Shown here piece by piece: positions 34,107-48,300 of a stretch of 64,000 bases of DNA. Source of the DNA: Omphiscola glabra (Eukaryota; Mollusca; Gastropoda; Lymnaeidae); NCBI GenBank assembly GCA_964017045.1, contig OZ024802.1, positions 7,982,413 through 8,046,412 on the forward strand, read 5' to 3'. Position numbers and translations under genes: made by a program. The notes beneath the pieces were generated by a model. It did no database searches and was not told the DNA's origin. It saw only the letters and a program-made list of their open reading frames with translations. Every line of letters starts with the position of its first letter. Within the stretch, counting starts at the first letter, position 1.

Positions 34107-37100
34107 TGATTGATGTTATGTTTTACTATGGATTGATGTTATGTTTTCTATGGATTGATGTTATGTTTTCTATGGATTGATGTTATGTTTTACTATAGAT
34201 TGATGTTATGATTTCTATGGATTGATGTTATGTTTTCTATGGATTGATGTTATGTTTTACTATGGATTGATGTTTGTTTTCTATGGATTTATGTTATATT
34301 TTACTATGGATTGATGTTATGTTTTCTATGGATTGATGTTATGATTTCTATGGATTGATGTTATGTTTTCTATGGATTGATGTTATGTTTACTATGGATT
34401 GATGTTATGATTTCTATGGATTGATGTTATGTTTTCTATGGATTGATGTTATGATTTCTATGGATTGATGTTATGTTTTCTATGGATTGATGTTATGTTT
34501 TACTATGGATTGATGTTATGATTTCTATGGATTGATGTTATGTTTTACTATGGATTGATGTTATGTTTTACTATGGATTGATGTTATGTTTTCTATGGAT
34601 TAATGTTATGATTTCTATGGATTGATGTTATGTTTTACTATGGATTGATGTTATGTTTTCTATGGATTGATGTTATGATTTCTATGGATTGATGTTATGT
34701 TTTACTATGGATTGATGTTATGTTTTCTATGGATTGATGTTATGTTTTACTATGGATTGATGTTATGTTTTCTATGGATTGATGTTATGTTTTACTAAGG
34801 ATTGATGTTATGATTTCTATGGATTGATGTTATGTTTTACTATGGATTGATGTTATGTTTTACTATGGATTGATGTTATGTTTTACTATGGATTGATGTT
34901 ATGATTTCTATGGATTGATGTTATGTTTTACTATGGATTGATGTTATGTTTTACTATGGATTGATGTTATGTTTTACTATGGATTGATGTTATGTTTTAC
35001 TATGGATTAATGTTATGTTTTACTATGGATTGATGTTATGTTTTCTATGGATTGATGTTATGTTTTACTATGGATTGATGTTATGTTTTACTATGGATTG
35101 ATGTTATGTTTTCTATGGATTGATGTTATGTTTTACTATGGATTGATGTTATGATTTCTATGGATTGATGTTATGTTTTCTATGGATTGATGTTATGTTT
35201 TACTATGGATTAATGTTATGTTTTCTATGGATTGATGTTATGTTTTACTATGGATTGATGTTATGATTTCTATGGATTGATGTTATGTTTTACTATGGAT
35301 TGATGTTATGTTTTACTATGGATTGATGTTATGTTTTACTATGGATTGATGTTATGTTTTACAATGGATTGATGTTATGATTTCTATGGATTGATGTTAT
35401 GTTTTACTATGGATTGATGTTATGTTTTACTATGGATTGATGTTATGTTTTACTATGGATTGATGTTATGTTTTACTATGAATTGATGTTAAGTTTTACT
35501 ATGGATTGATGTTATGTTTTACTATGGATTGATGTTATGTTTTACTATGGATTGATGTTATGTTTTCTATGGATTGATGTTATGTTTTACTATGGATTGA
35601 TGTTATGTTTTACTATGGATTGATGTTATGTTTTCTATGGATTGATGTTATGTTTTACTATGGATTGATGTTATGTTTTACTATGGATTGATGTTATGTT
35701 TTCTATGGATTGATGTTATGATTTCTATGGATTGATGTTATGATTTCTATGGATTGATGTTATGTTTTACTATGGATTGATGTTATGTTTTACTATGGAT
35801 TGATGTTATGATTTCTATGGATTGATGTTATGTTTTCTATGGATTGATGTTATGTTTTACTATGGATTGATGTTATGTTTTCTATGGATTGATGTTATGT
35901 TTTACTATGGATTGACGTTATGATTTCTATGGATTGATGTTATGTTTTACTATGGATTGATGTTATGTTTTACTATGGATTGATGTTATGTTTTACTATG
36001 GATTGATGTTATGTTTTACTATGGATTGATGTTATGATTTCTATGGATTGATGTTATGTTTTACTATGGATTGATATTATGTTTTACTATGGATTGATGT
36101 TATGTTTTACTATGGATTAATGTTTTGTTTTACTATGGATTGATGTTATGTTTTACTATGGATTGATGTTATGTTTTACAATGAATTGATGTTATGTTTT
36201 CTATGGATTGATGTTATGTTTTCTATGGATTGATGTTATGTTTTACTATGGATTGATGTTATGTTTTAATATGGATTGATGTTATGTTTTCTATGGATTG
36301 ATGTTATGTTTTACTATGGATTGATGTTATGTTTTACTATGGATTGATGTTATGTTTTCTATGGATTGATGTTATGTTTTCTATGGATTGATGTTATGTT
36401 TTACTATGGATTGATGTTATGTTTTACTATGGATTGATGTTATGTTTTCTATAGATTGATGTTATGTTTTCTATGGATTGATGTTATGTTTTACTATGGA
36501 TTGATGTTATGTTTTACTATGGATTGATGTTATGTTTTCTATAGATTGATGTTATGTTTACTATGGATTGATGTTATGTTTTACTATGGATTGATGTTAT
36601 GTTTTCTATGGATTGATGTTATGTTTACTATGGATTGATGTTATGTTTTCTATGGATTGATGTTATGTTTTCTATGGCTTGATGTTATGTTTTACTATGG
36701 ATTGATGTTATGTTTTACTATGGATTGATGTTATGTTTTCTATGGATTGATGTTATGTTTTACTATGGATTGATGTTATGTTTTACTATGGATTGATGTT
36801 ATGTTTTCTATGGATTGATGTTTTGTTTTCTATGGATTGATGTTATGTTTTCTATGGATTGATGTTATGTTTTCTATGGATTGATGTTATGTTTTACTAT
36901 GGATTGATGTTATGTTTTCTATGGATTGATGTTATGTTTTCTATGGATTGATGTTATGTTTCTATGGATTGATGTTATGTTTTACTATGGATTGATGTTA
37001 TGTTTTACTATGGATTGATGTTATGTTTTCTATGGATTGATGTTATGTTTTACTATGGATTAATTTTATGTTTTACTATGGATTGATGTTATGTTTTCTA

Positions 37101-39852
37101 TGGATTGATGTTATGTTTTACTATGGATTGATGTTATGTTTTACTATGGATTGATGTTATGTTTTCTATGGATTGATGTTATGATTTCTATGGATTGATG
37201 TTATGATTTCTATGGATTGATGTTATGTTTTACTATGGATTGATGTTATGTTTTACTATGGATTGATGTTATGATTTCTATGGATTGATGTTATGTTTTC
37301 TATGGATTGATGTTATGTTTCACTATGGATTGATGTTATGTTTTCTATGGATTGATGTTATGTTTTACTATGGATTGACGTTATGATTTCTATGGATTGA
37401 TGTTATGTTTTACTATGGATTGATGTTATGTTTTACTATGGATTGATGTTATGTTTTACTATGGATTGATGTTATGTTTTACTATGGATTGATGTTATGA
37501 TTTCTATGGATTGATGTTATGTTTTACTATGGATTGATATTATGTTTTACTATGGATTGATGTTATGTTTTACTATGGATTAATGTTTTGTTTTACTATG
37601 GATTGATGTTATGTTTTACTATGGATTGATGTTATGTTTTACAATGAATTGATGTTATGTTTTACTATGGATTGATGTTATGTTTTCTATGGATTGATGT
37701 TATGTTTTACTATGGATTGATGTTATGTTTTAATATGGATTGATGTTATGTTTTCTATGGATTGATGTTATGTTTTACTATGGATTGATGTTATGTTTTA
37801 CTATGGATTGATGTTATGTTTTCTATGGATTGATGTTATGTTTTCTATGGATTGATGTTATGTTTTACTATGGATTGATGTTATGTTTTACTATGGATTG
37901 ATGTTATGTTTTCTATAGATTGATGTTATGTTTTCTATGGATTGATGTTATGTTTTACTATGGATTGATGTTATGTTTTACTATGGATTGATGTTATGTT
38001 TTCTATAGATTGATGTTATGTTTAATATGGATTGATGTTATGTTTTACTATCGATTGATGTTATGTTTTCTATGGATTGATGTTATGTTTACTATGGATT
38101 GATGTTATGTTTTCTATGGATTGATGTTATGTTTTCTATGGCTTGATGTTATGTTTTACTATGGATTGATGTTATGTTTTACCATGGATTGATGTTATGT
38201 TTTCTATGGATTGATGTTATGTTTTACTATGGATTGATGTTATGTTTTACTATGGATTGATGTTATGTTTTCTATGGATTGATGTTTTGTTTTCTATGGA
38301 TTGATGTTATGTTTTCTATGGATTGATGTTATGTTTTCTATGGATTGATGTTATGTTTTACTATGGATTGATGTTATGTTTTCTATGGATTGATGTTATG
38401 TTTTCTTTGGATTGATGTTATGTTTTCTATGGATTGATGTTATGTTTTACTATGGATTGATGTTATGTTTTACTATGGATTGATGTTATGTTTTCTATGG
38501 ATTGATGTTATGTTTTACTATGGATTGATGTTATGTTTTACTATGGATTGATGTTATGTTTTCTATGGATTGATGTTATGTTTTCTATGGATTGATGTTA
38601 TGTTTTCTATGGATTGATGTTATGTTTTACTATGGATTGATGTTATGTTTTCTATGGATTGATGTTATGTTTTACTATGGATTGATGTTATGTTTTCTAT
38701 GGATTGATGTTATGTTTTACTATGGATTGATGTTATGATTTCTATGGATTGATGTTATGTTTTACTATGGATTGATGTTATGATTTCTATGGATTGATGT
38801 TATGTTTTCTATGGATTGATGTTATGTTTTACTATGGATTGATGTTATGATTTCTATGGATTAATGTTATGTTTTACTATGGATTGATGTTATGTTTTAC
38901 TATGGATTGATGTTATGTTTTACTATGGATTGATGTCATGTTTTACTATGGATTGATGTTATGTTTTACTATGGATTGATGTTATGATTTACTATGGATT
39001 GATGTTATGTTTTACTATGGATTGATGTTATGTTTTACTATGGATTGATGTTATGTTTTACTATGGATTGATGTTATGTTTTACTATGGATTGATGTTAT
39101 GTTTTCTATGGATTGATGTTATGTTTTACTATGGATTGATGTTATGTTTTCTATGGATTGATGTTATGTTTTACTATGGATTGATGCTATGTTTTACTAT
39201 GGATTGATGTTATGTTTTCTATGGATTGATGTTATGTTTTACTATGGATTGATGTTATGTTTTACTATGGATTGATGTTATGTTTTACTATGGATTGATG
39301 TTATGTTTTACTATGGATTGATGTTATGTTTTACTATGGATTGATGTTATGTTTTACTATGGATTGATGTTATGTTTTCTATGGATTAATGTTATGATTT
39401 CTATGGATTGATGTTATGTTTTACTATGGATTGATGTTATGTTTTCTATGGATTGATGTTATGATTTCTATGGATTGATGTTATGTTTTCTATGGATTGA
39501 TGTTATGTTTTACTATGGATTGATGTTATGTTTTCTATGGATTGATGTTATGATTTCTATGGATTGATGTTATGTTTTACTATGGATTGATGTTATGTTT
39601 TCTATGGATTGATGTTATGTTTTACTATGGATTGATGTTATGTTTTCTATGGATTGATGTTATGTTTTACTATGGATTGATGTTATGTTTTACTATGGAT
39701 TGATGTTATGTTTTACTATGGATTGATGTTATGTTTTCTATGGATTGATGTTATGTTTTACTATGGATTGATGTTATGATTTCTATGGATTGATGTTATG
39801 TTTTACTATGGATTGATGTTATGTTTTACTATGGATTGATGTTATGATTTCT
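34107..39852. repeat. Giant 21-23-bp satellite-like array, ~260 units
   Basis: Core ATTGATGTTATG followed by TTTTACTATGG (23-bp unit), TTTTCTATGG (22) or ATTTCTATGG (22). Units are mixed without a simple alternation, but a 1463-bp block is duplicated within the array (about 35600-38550). No open frame of note. Confidence 0.98.
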
Positions 39853-40524
39853 AAATTTGATTTGTGTTGGTTTTAGAATTCACTCACTCTTAGGACGAAA
39901 ATTCATTTTTAGGATGCAAGGAGAAGGATTACTAATCATGATACATGATTATACAGATAGTATTGCAAATAAATATTTTCTTAATTCCAAAATATAACTT
40001 TATAAAATATGCATATATATATATATATATAATATATATATATTATTTTTCATGTAAATATAACACCAACTTTTCTAGGGTCGGCGGCCCCCCCCCCCCT
40101 CCCAAAGCAGATTCATTCACCACTAAATGAACACCAATGGTTTTTTTAAAAAACCATTTTTCAGTAACTTAATAAAAAAACATTATTGGCAATCAATAGA
40201 GTGGTATGGCTAAACTCCAAACACTTGAAAATTTTTTCGCTGAATGCATGTTATATCTATAGCTTATCCACATGGCGTCATTTCAGTTTTTTTTAAAGCG
40301 GGGGGTGGGGGGGGGGAAACAAAACTTGGTTGACTTGTTAAGTAGTTCATTACTGGTGGCGACACAATAAATAGCAATTTAAATAAAACCTGCAAATTCA
40401 GGGGTGGGGGGGGGGCAAATGCCCCGCCCTGCCCTACCCAAAGGACGTCCCTGTTTACCCTGGACGCATCTAATAGTTAAAGCTTACCCTGGACGCATTT
40501 AAGGTTATAGCAATCCGACTGTCA

Positions 40525-40640
40525 TTTTTTTAGTGGAGAATTTGGGTAATGTAGGAGAATATGGGTAATGTAGGAGAATATGGGTAATGTAGGAGAATAT
40601 GGGTAATGTGTGAGAATATGGGTAATGTAGGAGAATAAGT
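40525..40640. repeat. 19-bp minisatellite x6
   Basis: Unit GTAGGAGAATATGGGTAAT. Confidence 0.9.
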
Positions 40641-40814
40641 GTAACGATGACAGCGTCTGCATGATTCTAAAGGTGACAATTATTTGACAATCTTGGAATA
40701 GGTAAAATGAGTTAGAGTAGGGCATATGGTTGGTAGATATGGCAGACATGTAACTAGAGCAGGGCAGATAGGTAACAGTGGGCGTGTAAAGATTACGAAG
40801 CCAGGTAATAAGCT

Positions 40815-41245
40815 AGCACAGATCAGCTGCAGTGGGCAGATGCCACAGACAGATGTGTAAGGTTGCAATGGGCAGAAGAAACAGACAGATGTGTAGGGTA
40901 GGGCAGATGGAATGCAGTGGGCAGATGAGGCAGACAGATGTGTAGCGTTGCAATGGGCAGAAGAAACAGACATATGTGTAGGGTAGGGCAGATAGGTGCA
41001 GTGGGCAGATGATGCAGAAATATGTGGAGGGTAGGACAGATAGGTGGGCAGATGAGACAGGCAAATATGTAGGGCAAGGCAGATGGGTTACAATGGGCAG
41101 ATGAGGCAGGCATATATGCAGGATTGCAATGGCAGAAGGAGGAGACATATGTGTAGGGTAGGACAGATAGATGCAGTGGGCAGATGATGCAGACAGATGT
41201 GTAGGGTATATAGGACAGATGGGTTGCAGTGGGCAGATGAGGCAA
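40815..41245. repeat. Irregular minisatellite (GTGGGCAGATGAGGCAGACA)
   Basis: Repeated blocks of TGCAGTGGGCAGATGAGGCA, AGACAGATGTGTAGGGTA and TTGCAATGGGCAGAAGAA in changing order. Minus-strand Cys/His-rich frames are repeat-derived. Confidence 0.85.
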
Positions 41246-41254
41246 CCTCATATC

Positions 41255-41430
41255 ACACAAGTCTTTTAACCTCTTCTCAAACAAGTCTTTTAACCTCTTC
41301 TCACACAAGTCTTTTAACCTCATCTCACACAAGTCTTTTAACCTCTTCTCAAACAAGTCTTTTAACCTCTTCTCACACAAGTCTTTTAACCTCATCTCAC
41401 ATAAATCTTTTAACCTCATCTCAAACAAGA
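41255..41430. repeat. 24-bp minisatellite, ~8 copies
   Basis: Unit CACACAAGTCTTTTAACCTC plus TTCT. It directly abuts the previous array. Confidence 0.95.
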
Positions 41431-41434
41431 CTAA

Positions 41435-42200
41435 CTTTAAATCTCTGACTCTTTTTGTTTACCTACGTCACATGTTCTACCTAATCTAACATTCCTCGTA
41501 AAGCTAAATCTGTTGAAAAAATTGTTGTATAAGTATAAGTGAAAATGATTACGAAATTGTAAATAATATATATTTAAAAAAAAAATAAATACATAAAATA
41601 AAGTATGAACTATTTAAACTTGAACCATACCTTGATGTTAGAAACAATTCCTTCCTGAAGCAGACAGCGTCTCTAACACCTAACTAACTTCCCAACGTCT
41701 AACAGAACATGATGGCTTATCAACATGAGAATATCCAAACTTATAAAGTTGTTCACATGAGTATATCCACACTCATTATAGTGTTTAAAATCATGCACCT
41801 TAAAAAAAATACACACTTATCGAAAGGCTTAATTCTAATTATTTCAGTTCAAGCGAAATCAATCAACCGTGACCGACAAATCCATGTCCTGAATACTGAC
41901 TACACAAATCCCAAGTACTGGGATCAAGTGTGCTTAACCCTAAACGACATTCACTTTCACGATCCCCTGCCACCCCCCACCCCACAAAAAAAACGACCCT
42001 CCGTGCGTGTGTGTGTGTGGCCAGGTCAGCCAAGTGCCGGACACTCAAAGCAAATAAATGCCTACGAGTCTAACATTGATAGCGTTTTCATTTGCTCGTT
42101 AATATCTGGTCCTTTGTTCAAGTCTCGGTTTGTTTTCATAGTGACAGCATTCATGCGGGGTAATCCATTAGTTCACCGAAGAAATCTAGATCTTTTCACT
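41435..42200. other. Intergenic, nothing assigned
   Basis: A 182-codon open frame starts at 41709 (plus) but crosses a C/A-rich low-complexity stretch, shows no domain and ends in a minisatellite. I do not call it a gene. Confidence 0.4.
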
Positions 42201-42211
42201 GCATGCTGTCC

Positions 42212-42315
42212 CTCTTGTGTTGAGAGTGGCACCGAGTCCAGTAGTCTCCTTGTGTAGAGTGTGGCAACGAGTCCTTTAGTTTCCCTTGTGTTGAGAGTGG
42301 CACCAAGTCCATGGG
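42212..42315. repeat. ~38-bp tandem repeat x3
   Basis: Units around CTTGTGTTGAGAGTGGCACC with GAGTCC. Confidence 0.8.
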
Positions 42316-42919
42316 TCCGTAGCCGCCATAACTTTTCAGATTTACGAACAACCCGACAACCCGTGTTCAGTGTAGGAGATTTAAAAATCAAAGGTAACCT
42401 GACAAAAGTGGTGGGGGGAGGGAGAATGGCGGTTGGAGTTGAAAGGAAGGCTCTTGAATTACAAATTGGCTTTCTTCCCACTAGACTGATTTGTAAGGAA
42501 GAGAATTTGCATTTAGATGTTACAAAAATGGATAGACCTAATCTTAGATTAAAGGTTTAGTTTATTGTAAAGTGAACGAGAAAGAAAAATTGAAGCTGAG
42601 TAATAAAACTCTATTTAGTTGTGAGTGGGGGGGGGGGGGGTTGGTGGGATAATGCTGGGATCCAGGTAGGAAATTAGAATACTTAACTAATTGGTGATGG
42701 CGAGAAAAGATCTGTTGTTTTTTTTAAAATTAGAAGAAAATGATACAATTAAGAAATAATATTTTGCCGTAGGAAAAATAAACAAAGAAAACTAGAAAAA
42801 TGATCGATCCGAGTGACAGAATATTGATTGAAAGACGTAGCAACCGTAGAGACGAGATGGAATAGAAAGTTTAGAGAGTAAATATTAGAGAGTAAATATA
42901 TTTATTTATGAGACAATAA

Positions 42920-42999
42920 ATTACAGAGAGAGAGAGAGAGAATAAGAGAGAGAGAGAGAGAGAGAAAGAAGAGGAGAGAGAGAGGAGAGAGAGATAGAG

Positions 43000-43032
<33 letters not shown>

Positions 43033-43069
43033 ATAAGAGAGAGAGAGAGAAAGCAGTGGAGATAGAGAG

Positions 43070-43101
<32 letters not shown>

Positions 43102-43136
43102 GAGAGAGAGAGATAGAGAGAGGAGAGAGAGAGAGA
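42920..43136. repeat. (GA)n microsatellite with interruptions
   Basis: Over 200 bp of AG dinucleotides broken by GGA, ATA and AAGA. The Ser/Leu-rich minus-strand frame is an artefact. Confidence 0.95.
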
Positions 43137-43450
43137 TGGACTAGGTATATAGTTTAGATAAATTGATTGAATGTATAGTGTTGATAAAATATTGAGATTA
43201 GATACAGACTTCATGCAGATTAGAAGGATTTTAGAGACATTATTATTTGATAGGAAGATTAATTACATTAGGTAAAATAGAGAAGATAGATAGAGATATT
43301 AGATAGATGGTTTTTTTACATAAAGATAATAGATAGATATATTAAATAGGGGCATTATCTAGAAACTCTTAAAATTCATTTCATTTACCAATTTCCATTT
43401 ATCTACATTTATTTTCTCAGGCTCAGATAAATGTATATATCTTCCAATCT

Positions 43451-43745
43451 CTGGCCAATGTGAACACTGTCAATACTTATCTCAATCACTCTGGCCCAGT
43501 GAACTGTATCAATACTTATCTCAATCACTCTGTCGCTCGTGAACTGTATCAATACTTATCTCAATCACTCTGTCACACGTGAACTGTATCAATAATTATC
43601 TCAATCACTCTGTCACACGTGAACTGTATCAATACTTATCTCAATCACTCTGTCACACGTGAACTCTATCAATACTTATCTCAATAACTCTGTCACTCGT
43701 GAAATCTATCAATACTTATCTCAATCACTCTTTCACTCGTCTGTT
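43451..43745. repeat. 40-bp minisatellite, ~7 copies
   Basis: Unit CACGTGAACTGTATCAATAC followed by TTATCTCAATCACTCTGTCA. Confidence 0.95.
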
Positions 43746-44029
43746 TAGCATTAACTAAAGATTTTAGGAAAAACCAAAGCATTCTCTCTTAGTGTACTGT
43801 GTTGTAAACTTATGTATGGCTGTTTGTTGTTATTGAGGTCTGAAAAAAATTGGTCAAGTTTTAAATGATGACTAGCTGTTTGTTGTTTGGAAGGGGGTGG
43901 TGAAGGGGGCAGTCCTATGGACAGCTTTGAGATGTTTGTTATAGTAAGAGGTGTGAAGGGACCAGTCTTATGAACAGCTTTGAGTATTTGTTTGTTTCAT
44001 TTCATTATCAACTCAGCTGAAACTGTTGT

Positions 44030-44425
44030 TGTTCGTCCTTCGCACGTCTAGCTGACCAAGACAATGTTCGACTGGAGGTAGTAGCCTTGAACGTGAGCCG
44101 TATTTTGTTTCAATTGAAGGAGAGTTGCTCAATTCGTCAGCCTCACTCCCTCGTCCGTGCCTATATGATCTGATGGCAAGACTGATTCAAGACGACTCGA
44201 AATAGACAAGGATTTAGTGGATGACCAGCAGTGTGTGTTTCACTGTCCTTTTAGGCGTTCTACGTCGCAGTAGTTGTCGGAATGAATTTCATCACCTGGT
44301 TTGATTTCAGTTTTCCTTCAAGGTTAGCGGGTCCCTTCCACTCAGTTTAGACCCCTGGGCCACCCAGCGTCTTCAGCCTAAACTATCTGCTTCACTAAGA
44401 ATTCTGACCAAGACGATCTCATGCT
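44030..44425. other. Possible dispersed element, unidentified
   Basis: A GC-richer 400-bp stretch in AT-rich DNA, with CTGACCAAGAC occurring near both ends (44052 and 44407). No coding domain or target duplication seen. It looks like an inserted repeat, but I cannot classify it. Confidence 0.3.
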
Positions 44426-44977
44426 TATAATATTTTCTTCACTTTAGCTTGGACCTCATCTTGTTTCGGTCATGCATGATAAATTAAGAACACAAGATTA
44501 CAATAAAGTCAATCAAACACGAAGAGTTTTATATTACAGAATAGTTATTTTAAAAAAGTATTGTATTTGTTTTGAAGTTTTCTCGAAACAAAAAACACAC
44601 ATACATATTTCATTGATTATTTTATGTTTTCAATATTATTTTTTTTTATTTGTTGCAAATGAAAGCAAAGTTACATAGATCGATGAAAAACCAATCATGC
44701 GAGACATTGCCTATACTGCAACACAGTGGTTGCTGTTTTAAATATTAAAATATTCCATGACTGAAATGCTGTGCAAAAGTTGAATACATTTTCTTTCAAT
44801 AAAGTCTAAAGTTGCTCTCCGTCAAGAGTGTATCAAAAACCTTTATGCAATTTAGGAATACACATACAGACATAATCACAGACACAATACAAAACATCAA
44901 GAAAATAAGGAAGATTAAAACACATGATAGATTATTCTTTAGTCCCCCCAACCATTTAAATCCCACCACCCACCCCC

Positions 44978-44983
44978 TTTATT
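44978..44983 (-). promoter_or_regulatory. Candidate poly(A) signal of the calponin-family gene
   Basis: AATAAA on the minus strand about 260 nt past the stop codon at 45244. Other AATAAA words occur further downstream, so the choice is uncertain. Confidence 0.35.
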
Positions 44984-45243
44984 TTTAATCTCCGCTCTAA
45001 CGTGCCAATAAATAAAAAGATTATGTGCATGAAAATTGACAAAACTAAATTTTGACAATAAGCATTGAATAGTGAGACAAGGCCAATAGAGGACAAGCAG
45101 TATCAATGCAGTCAAGTCTCCGTTGCTTCTCGCTGACGACTGCACTTTGAAATTTTGCGTCGACCTTATTGGGGTCTTAAAATGAGAGCTTTTTTTTTTA
45201 AAGAAGATTTTTAATTTAGCATGGAGCGATGAAAAAAAAATCT

Positions 45244-45309
45244 TTACTCGAGGTCCAAGAACTTGGTCTGCGAGCCAGTGTAGGTGGGTTCGAACCCTTT
45301 TGAGTTAGC
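45244..45309 (-). CDS. Calponin-family gene, coding exon 6 (terminal)
   Basis: Acceptor CTATCCTCAG|GCT, then 21 codons ANSKGFEPTYTGSQ... and TAA. A tRNA-like GGGTTCGAACCC falls inside by chance. Confidence 0.88.
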   Translation of the reverse strand, partial: ANSKGFEPTYTGSQTKFLDLE

Positions 45310-48300
45310 CTGAGGATAGAAATAAGAAGATTATGACGGCGGTTGTGACAGTCAATGTCTTTGAGATCATAAATAGCACACAATCTCCAAGCTGGCAAAT
45401 AACAGTTCCATGGGGAGACAGCAGTGTGCAATTTGTAATTGAGGCTATTTAAAAGTGTATTGTTTACTTTTGACGTCATGTGCATTTGCTACAGGATTAT
45501 ATTTTAACTCATTTAAAAAAAAAAAGAATAATAAGCAAATCAAGAATTTGAAATCAGCCGAGCACCTATAACACATCGCTATTCCTTGAATTTGTATTTT
45601 CAAGTCCTAAAATCGTTGATCATGTTGGTCGGTCGTCACTGTGGTCCCCCCCCCCCCCTCAGGTTTTTGTTGCTGGAGGTTTTTGGAATGTGTGGGGCGA
45701 GAGGATTTTTGTAAATTTTTATTTTGGTGGGGGTGGGGGGGTGGATCGGGATGTTATAACTCATTGTTAACAATGAATGGAAAAGTTACAACTGAGAAAA
45801 GATACATCTGAGAAAAGTTACAACTGAGAAAAGTTACAACTGAGAAAATTTACAACTGAGAAAAGTTACATCTGAGAAAAGTTACAACTGAGAAAAGTTA
45901 CAACTGAGAAGAGTTACAAATCCTTATTTATGTTATTTGCTGGATTTATGTAACTAAGAGAACTCACCAAAAATCCAAGACTGTGGATGCAGTTGATGAC
46001 GTTGAGGAAGGGTCCCTTGCGGCCTTCCCACAAATCAGTGCTCTGTTTTGGGTTTGTACAAATGATCAGTTTGAGTTAATTGGAAAGACAGGCGAGATGA
46101 ATGTTACTATACAAATCAAATGAACATTTAAAAGAAAAATTCACTAAGTTGATCACACGTGGATTTGATAATGGCTTTTATACTAGGTTTTCTAATGGCT
46201 TTTATGTGCGATTATTATGATACACGTGTTTTAGGTGGAAGCAATCTCTCAAAAGCGGGACAATATGAGCTGAAAAAATTGATTTCTGGGCACTCGCATG
46301 AACAACATGATATTTTAGATAATGTAACCTTATATGAATGGACTTCATAATAGAAACATTCATTATATTCTATTGCAGATAATCCAACATTAACTTAAGG
46401 GCAAAATAGATAACTGCATTATATTCTCATACCAACCAAGTCTTTTTGAGACTATTACATCAAGCAGCTGTGTACGTAGATAATCTTCCAGTTTTAATAG
46501 AAAGAAAGACGTATCGATGACATAAATGCTGCAAAAATTCCATAGGAATGTGGATTCTTACCTGTCAACAGGCTAAAGTTTGGTGGCATCTTACCTGCTA
46601 ACAGGCTATAGTTAGGTGACATCTTACCTGTCAACATGCTATAGTTGGGTGGCATCTAACCTGTCAACATGCTACAGTTAAGCGGCATCTGACCCGCCAG
46701 CATGGTGGCTGCTTACCTGACACAGAAATTCTTTGCTGAGTCCATAGTCTGTGCAGCCTTTGTTGAAGGCTTCAATGTTGCCCATGGCAACGAAAGGGGA
46801 AGCTACTTTTTTCTGGAAGCTGACCTTGGCCTTTCCTTCTGAGGCGAGCAGCTTGTTGATAAGCCTGTGAACATGACACGTGATCAACTTAACGTGACAC
46901 GAAGGCAAGGGAAGGCAATACAATATATCAATTCAATCGCCCCCAGCAGTAGCCCCACGGTAACATTTGGTCCAATATTTTGCATTAAAGAAAATTGAAA
47001 AGAAAACATGATACCGAAGTTAGATCGATTAAATGTGTTTATAGTCAAATATTTTTTCCAGGAATTACTCTTTAAAATTCCCATTGTAATTTATGAGTCG
47101 TTTTTTTTGTGTGTGAGACCTGTGCATGAACCATCTGGGGCAACTATCTGGGGGCAACTGTTACTGCCAGTCAGTATTCATTCATCCCATTGAATGTTTC
47201 ATATCGTAACGCGTAACGATCTACATTACACGCTGACACTAAGGGACTAAAGATATTATAATTATTATTATTACTAGATGTAGCCCGCCAAACATTTGCG
47301 GCAACAATGCGTGAACTTCCAATCTACTACAGTTAGTTGAAAAAACATGAACTCAAGTAGCGCACATTTATGAATCTTAATTTTCGCTACACCTCTTCTC
47401 ACTGCACAATTTTTATTCCACGCCCATGAACTATATTATTAAATACTCTGATGTCCCAACCACTTTTAAACCATAATTAAATTGAGACGATTTCATTTTC
47501 TGAAAAGAAAATTTTACGCGCTAAAGGCAGTTGCGTTATATAGAAATAAATATCATTTAGCGTAGTTATCGGGAATTATATTTTGCACGCTATTGAACTC
47601 ATTATTGAACCATACTTTCTTTCAGACATTTAGAATTATTTAATTTGTAATATATTCTCAATAGAAAATTCGCTGATTAGAAAGGAACCGGAAATGGAAG
47701 CAGAAATGGAAGCAGTAAATTAGGGAGCAGTCCACAAGTCATACCAGAAGCGTAATACATATATACATAAGAGATTATTATTATTATGTAGATAACAGAA
47801 ATGACATAGATTAGCGTGCGCCACAGACATGACACAGATTAGCGCCACAGACATGACACAGATTAGCGCCACAGACATGACACAGATTAGTGCCACAGAC
47901 ATGACACAGATTAGCGCCACAGACATTACAAACATGTTCATAACATACACATATCTTACGTAGACATTCAAAGCGTAACCATCGAGCGATCAGTAAAGAG
48001 CTGTGAGTGTGAGGGCAAGCAGACACAACGATGACGGGCTGTGAAAGCAGAGGTGGCGCCCATGTGAAAGCAGAGGTGGCGCCCATGTGATTGCAGACAC
48101 CGTGCAAGTTTTTACAGAACGAAATAAAATAAGCTAAAGCATTAATTGATAAAAAAAAAAAGAAAGAATGGCAGCCAATTGTGGTTTGTGTTAAAGAACA
48201 AAAGCGTCGTTGTAACGTTGGCATGGAGCGAACTGATGTGATTCAGTGGCGCAGCTAGGTGGATGCGGGGCTGCGGACCGCACCGGGTGATAACATCTCA

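Noticed and set aside
41709..42257. 182-codon open frame as a gene
   Set aside because: It spans low-complexity C/A-rich DNA and runs into a minisatellite; no domain, poor exon signals.
45284..45298. tRNA-like B-box (GGGTTCGAACCC)
   Set aside because: It falls inside the last coding exon of the calponin-family gene, with no A-box at the right distance and no cloverleaf.
46159..46350. 63-codon frame with hydrophobic start
   Set aside because: It sits in intron 4 of the calponin-family gene on the opposite strand, with no recognisable domain or splice sites.
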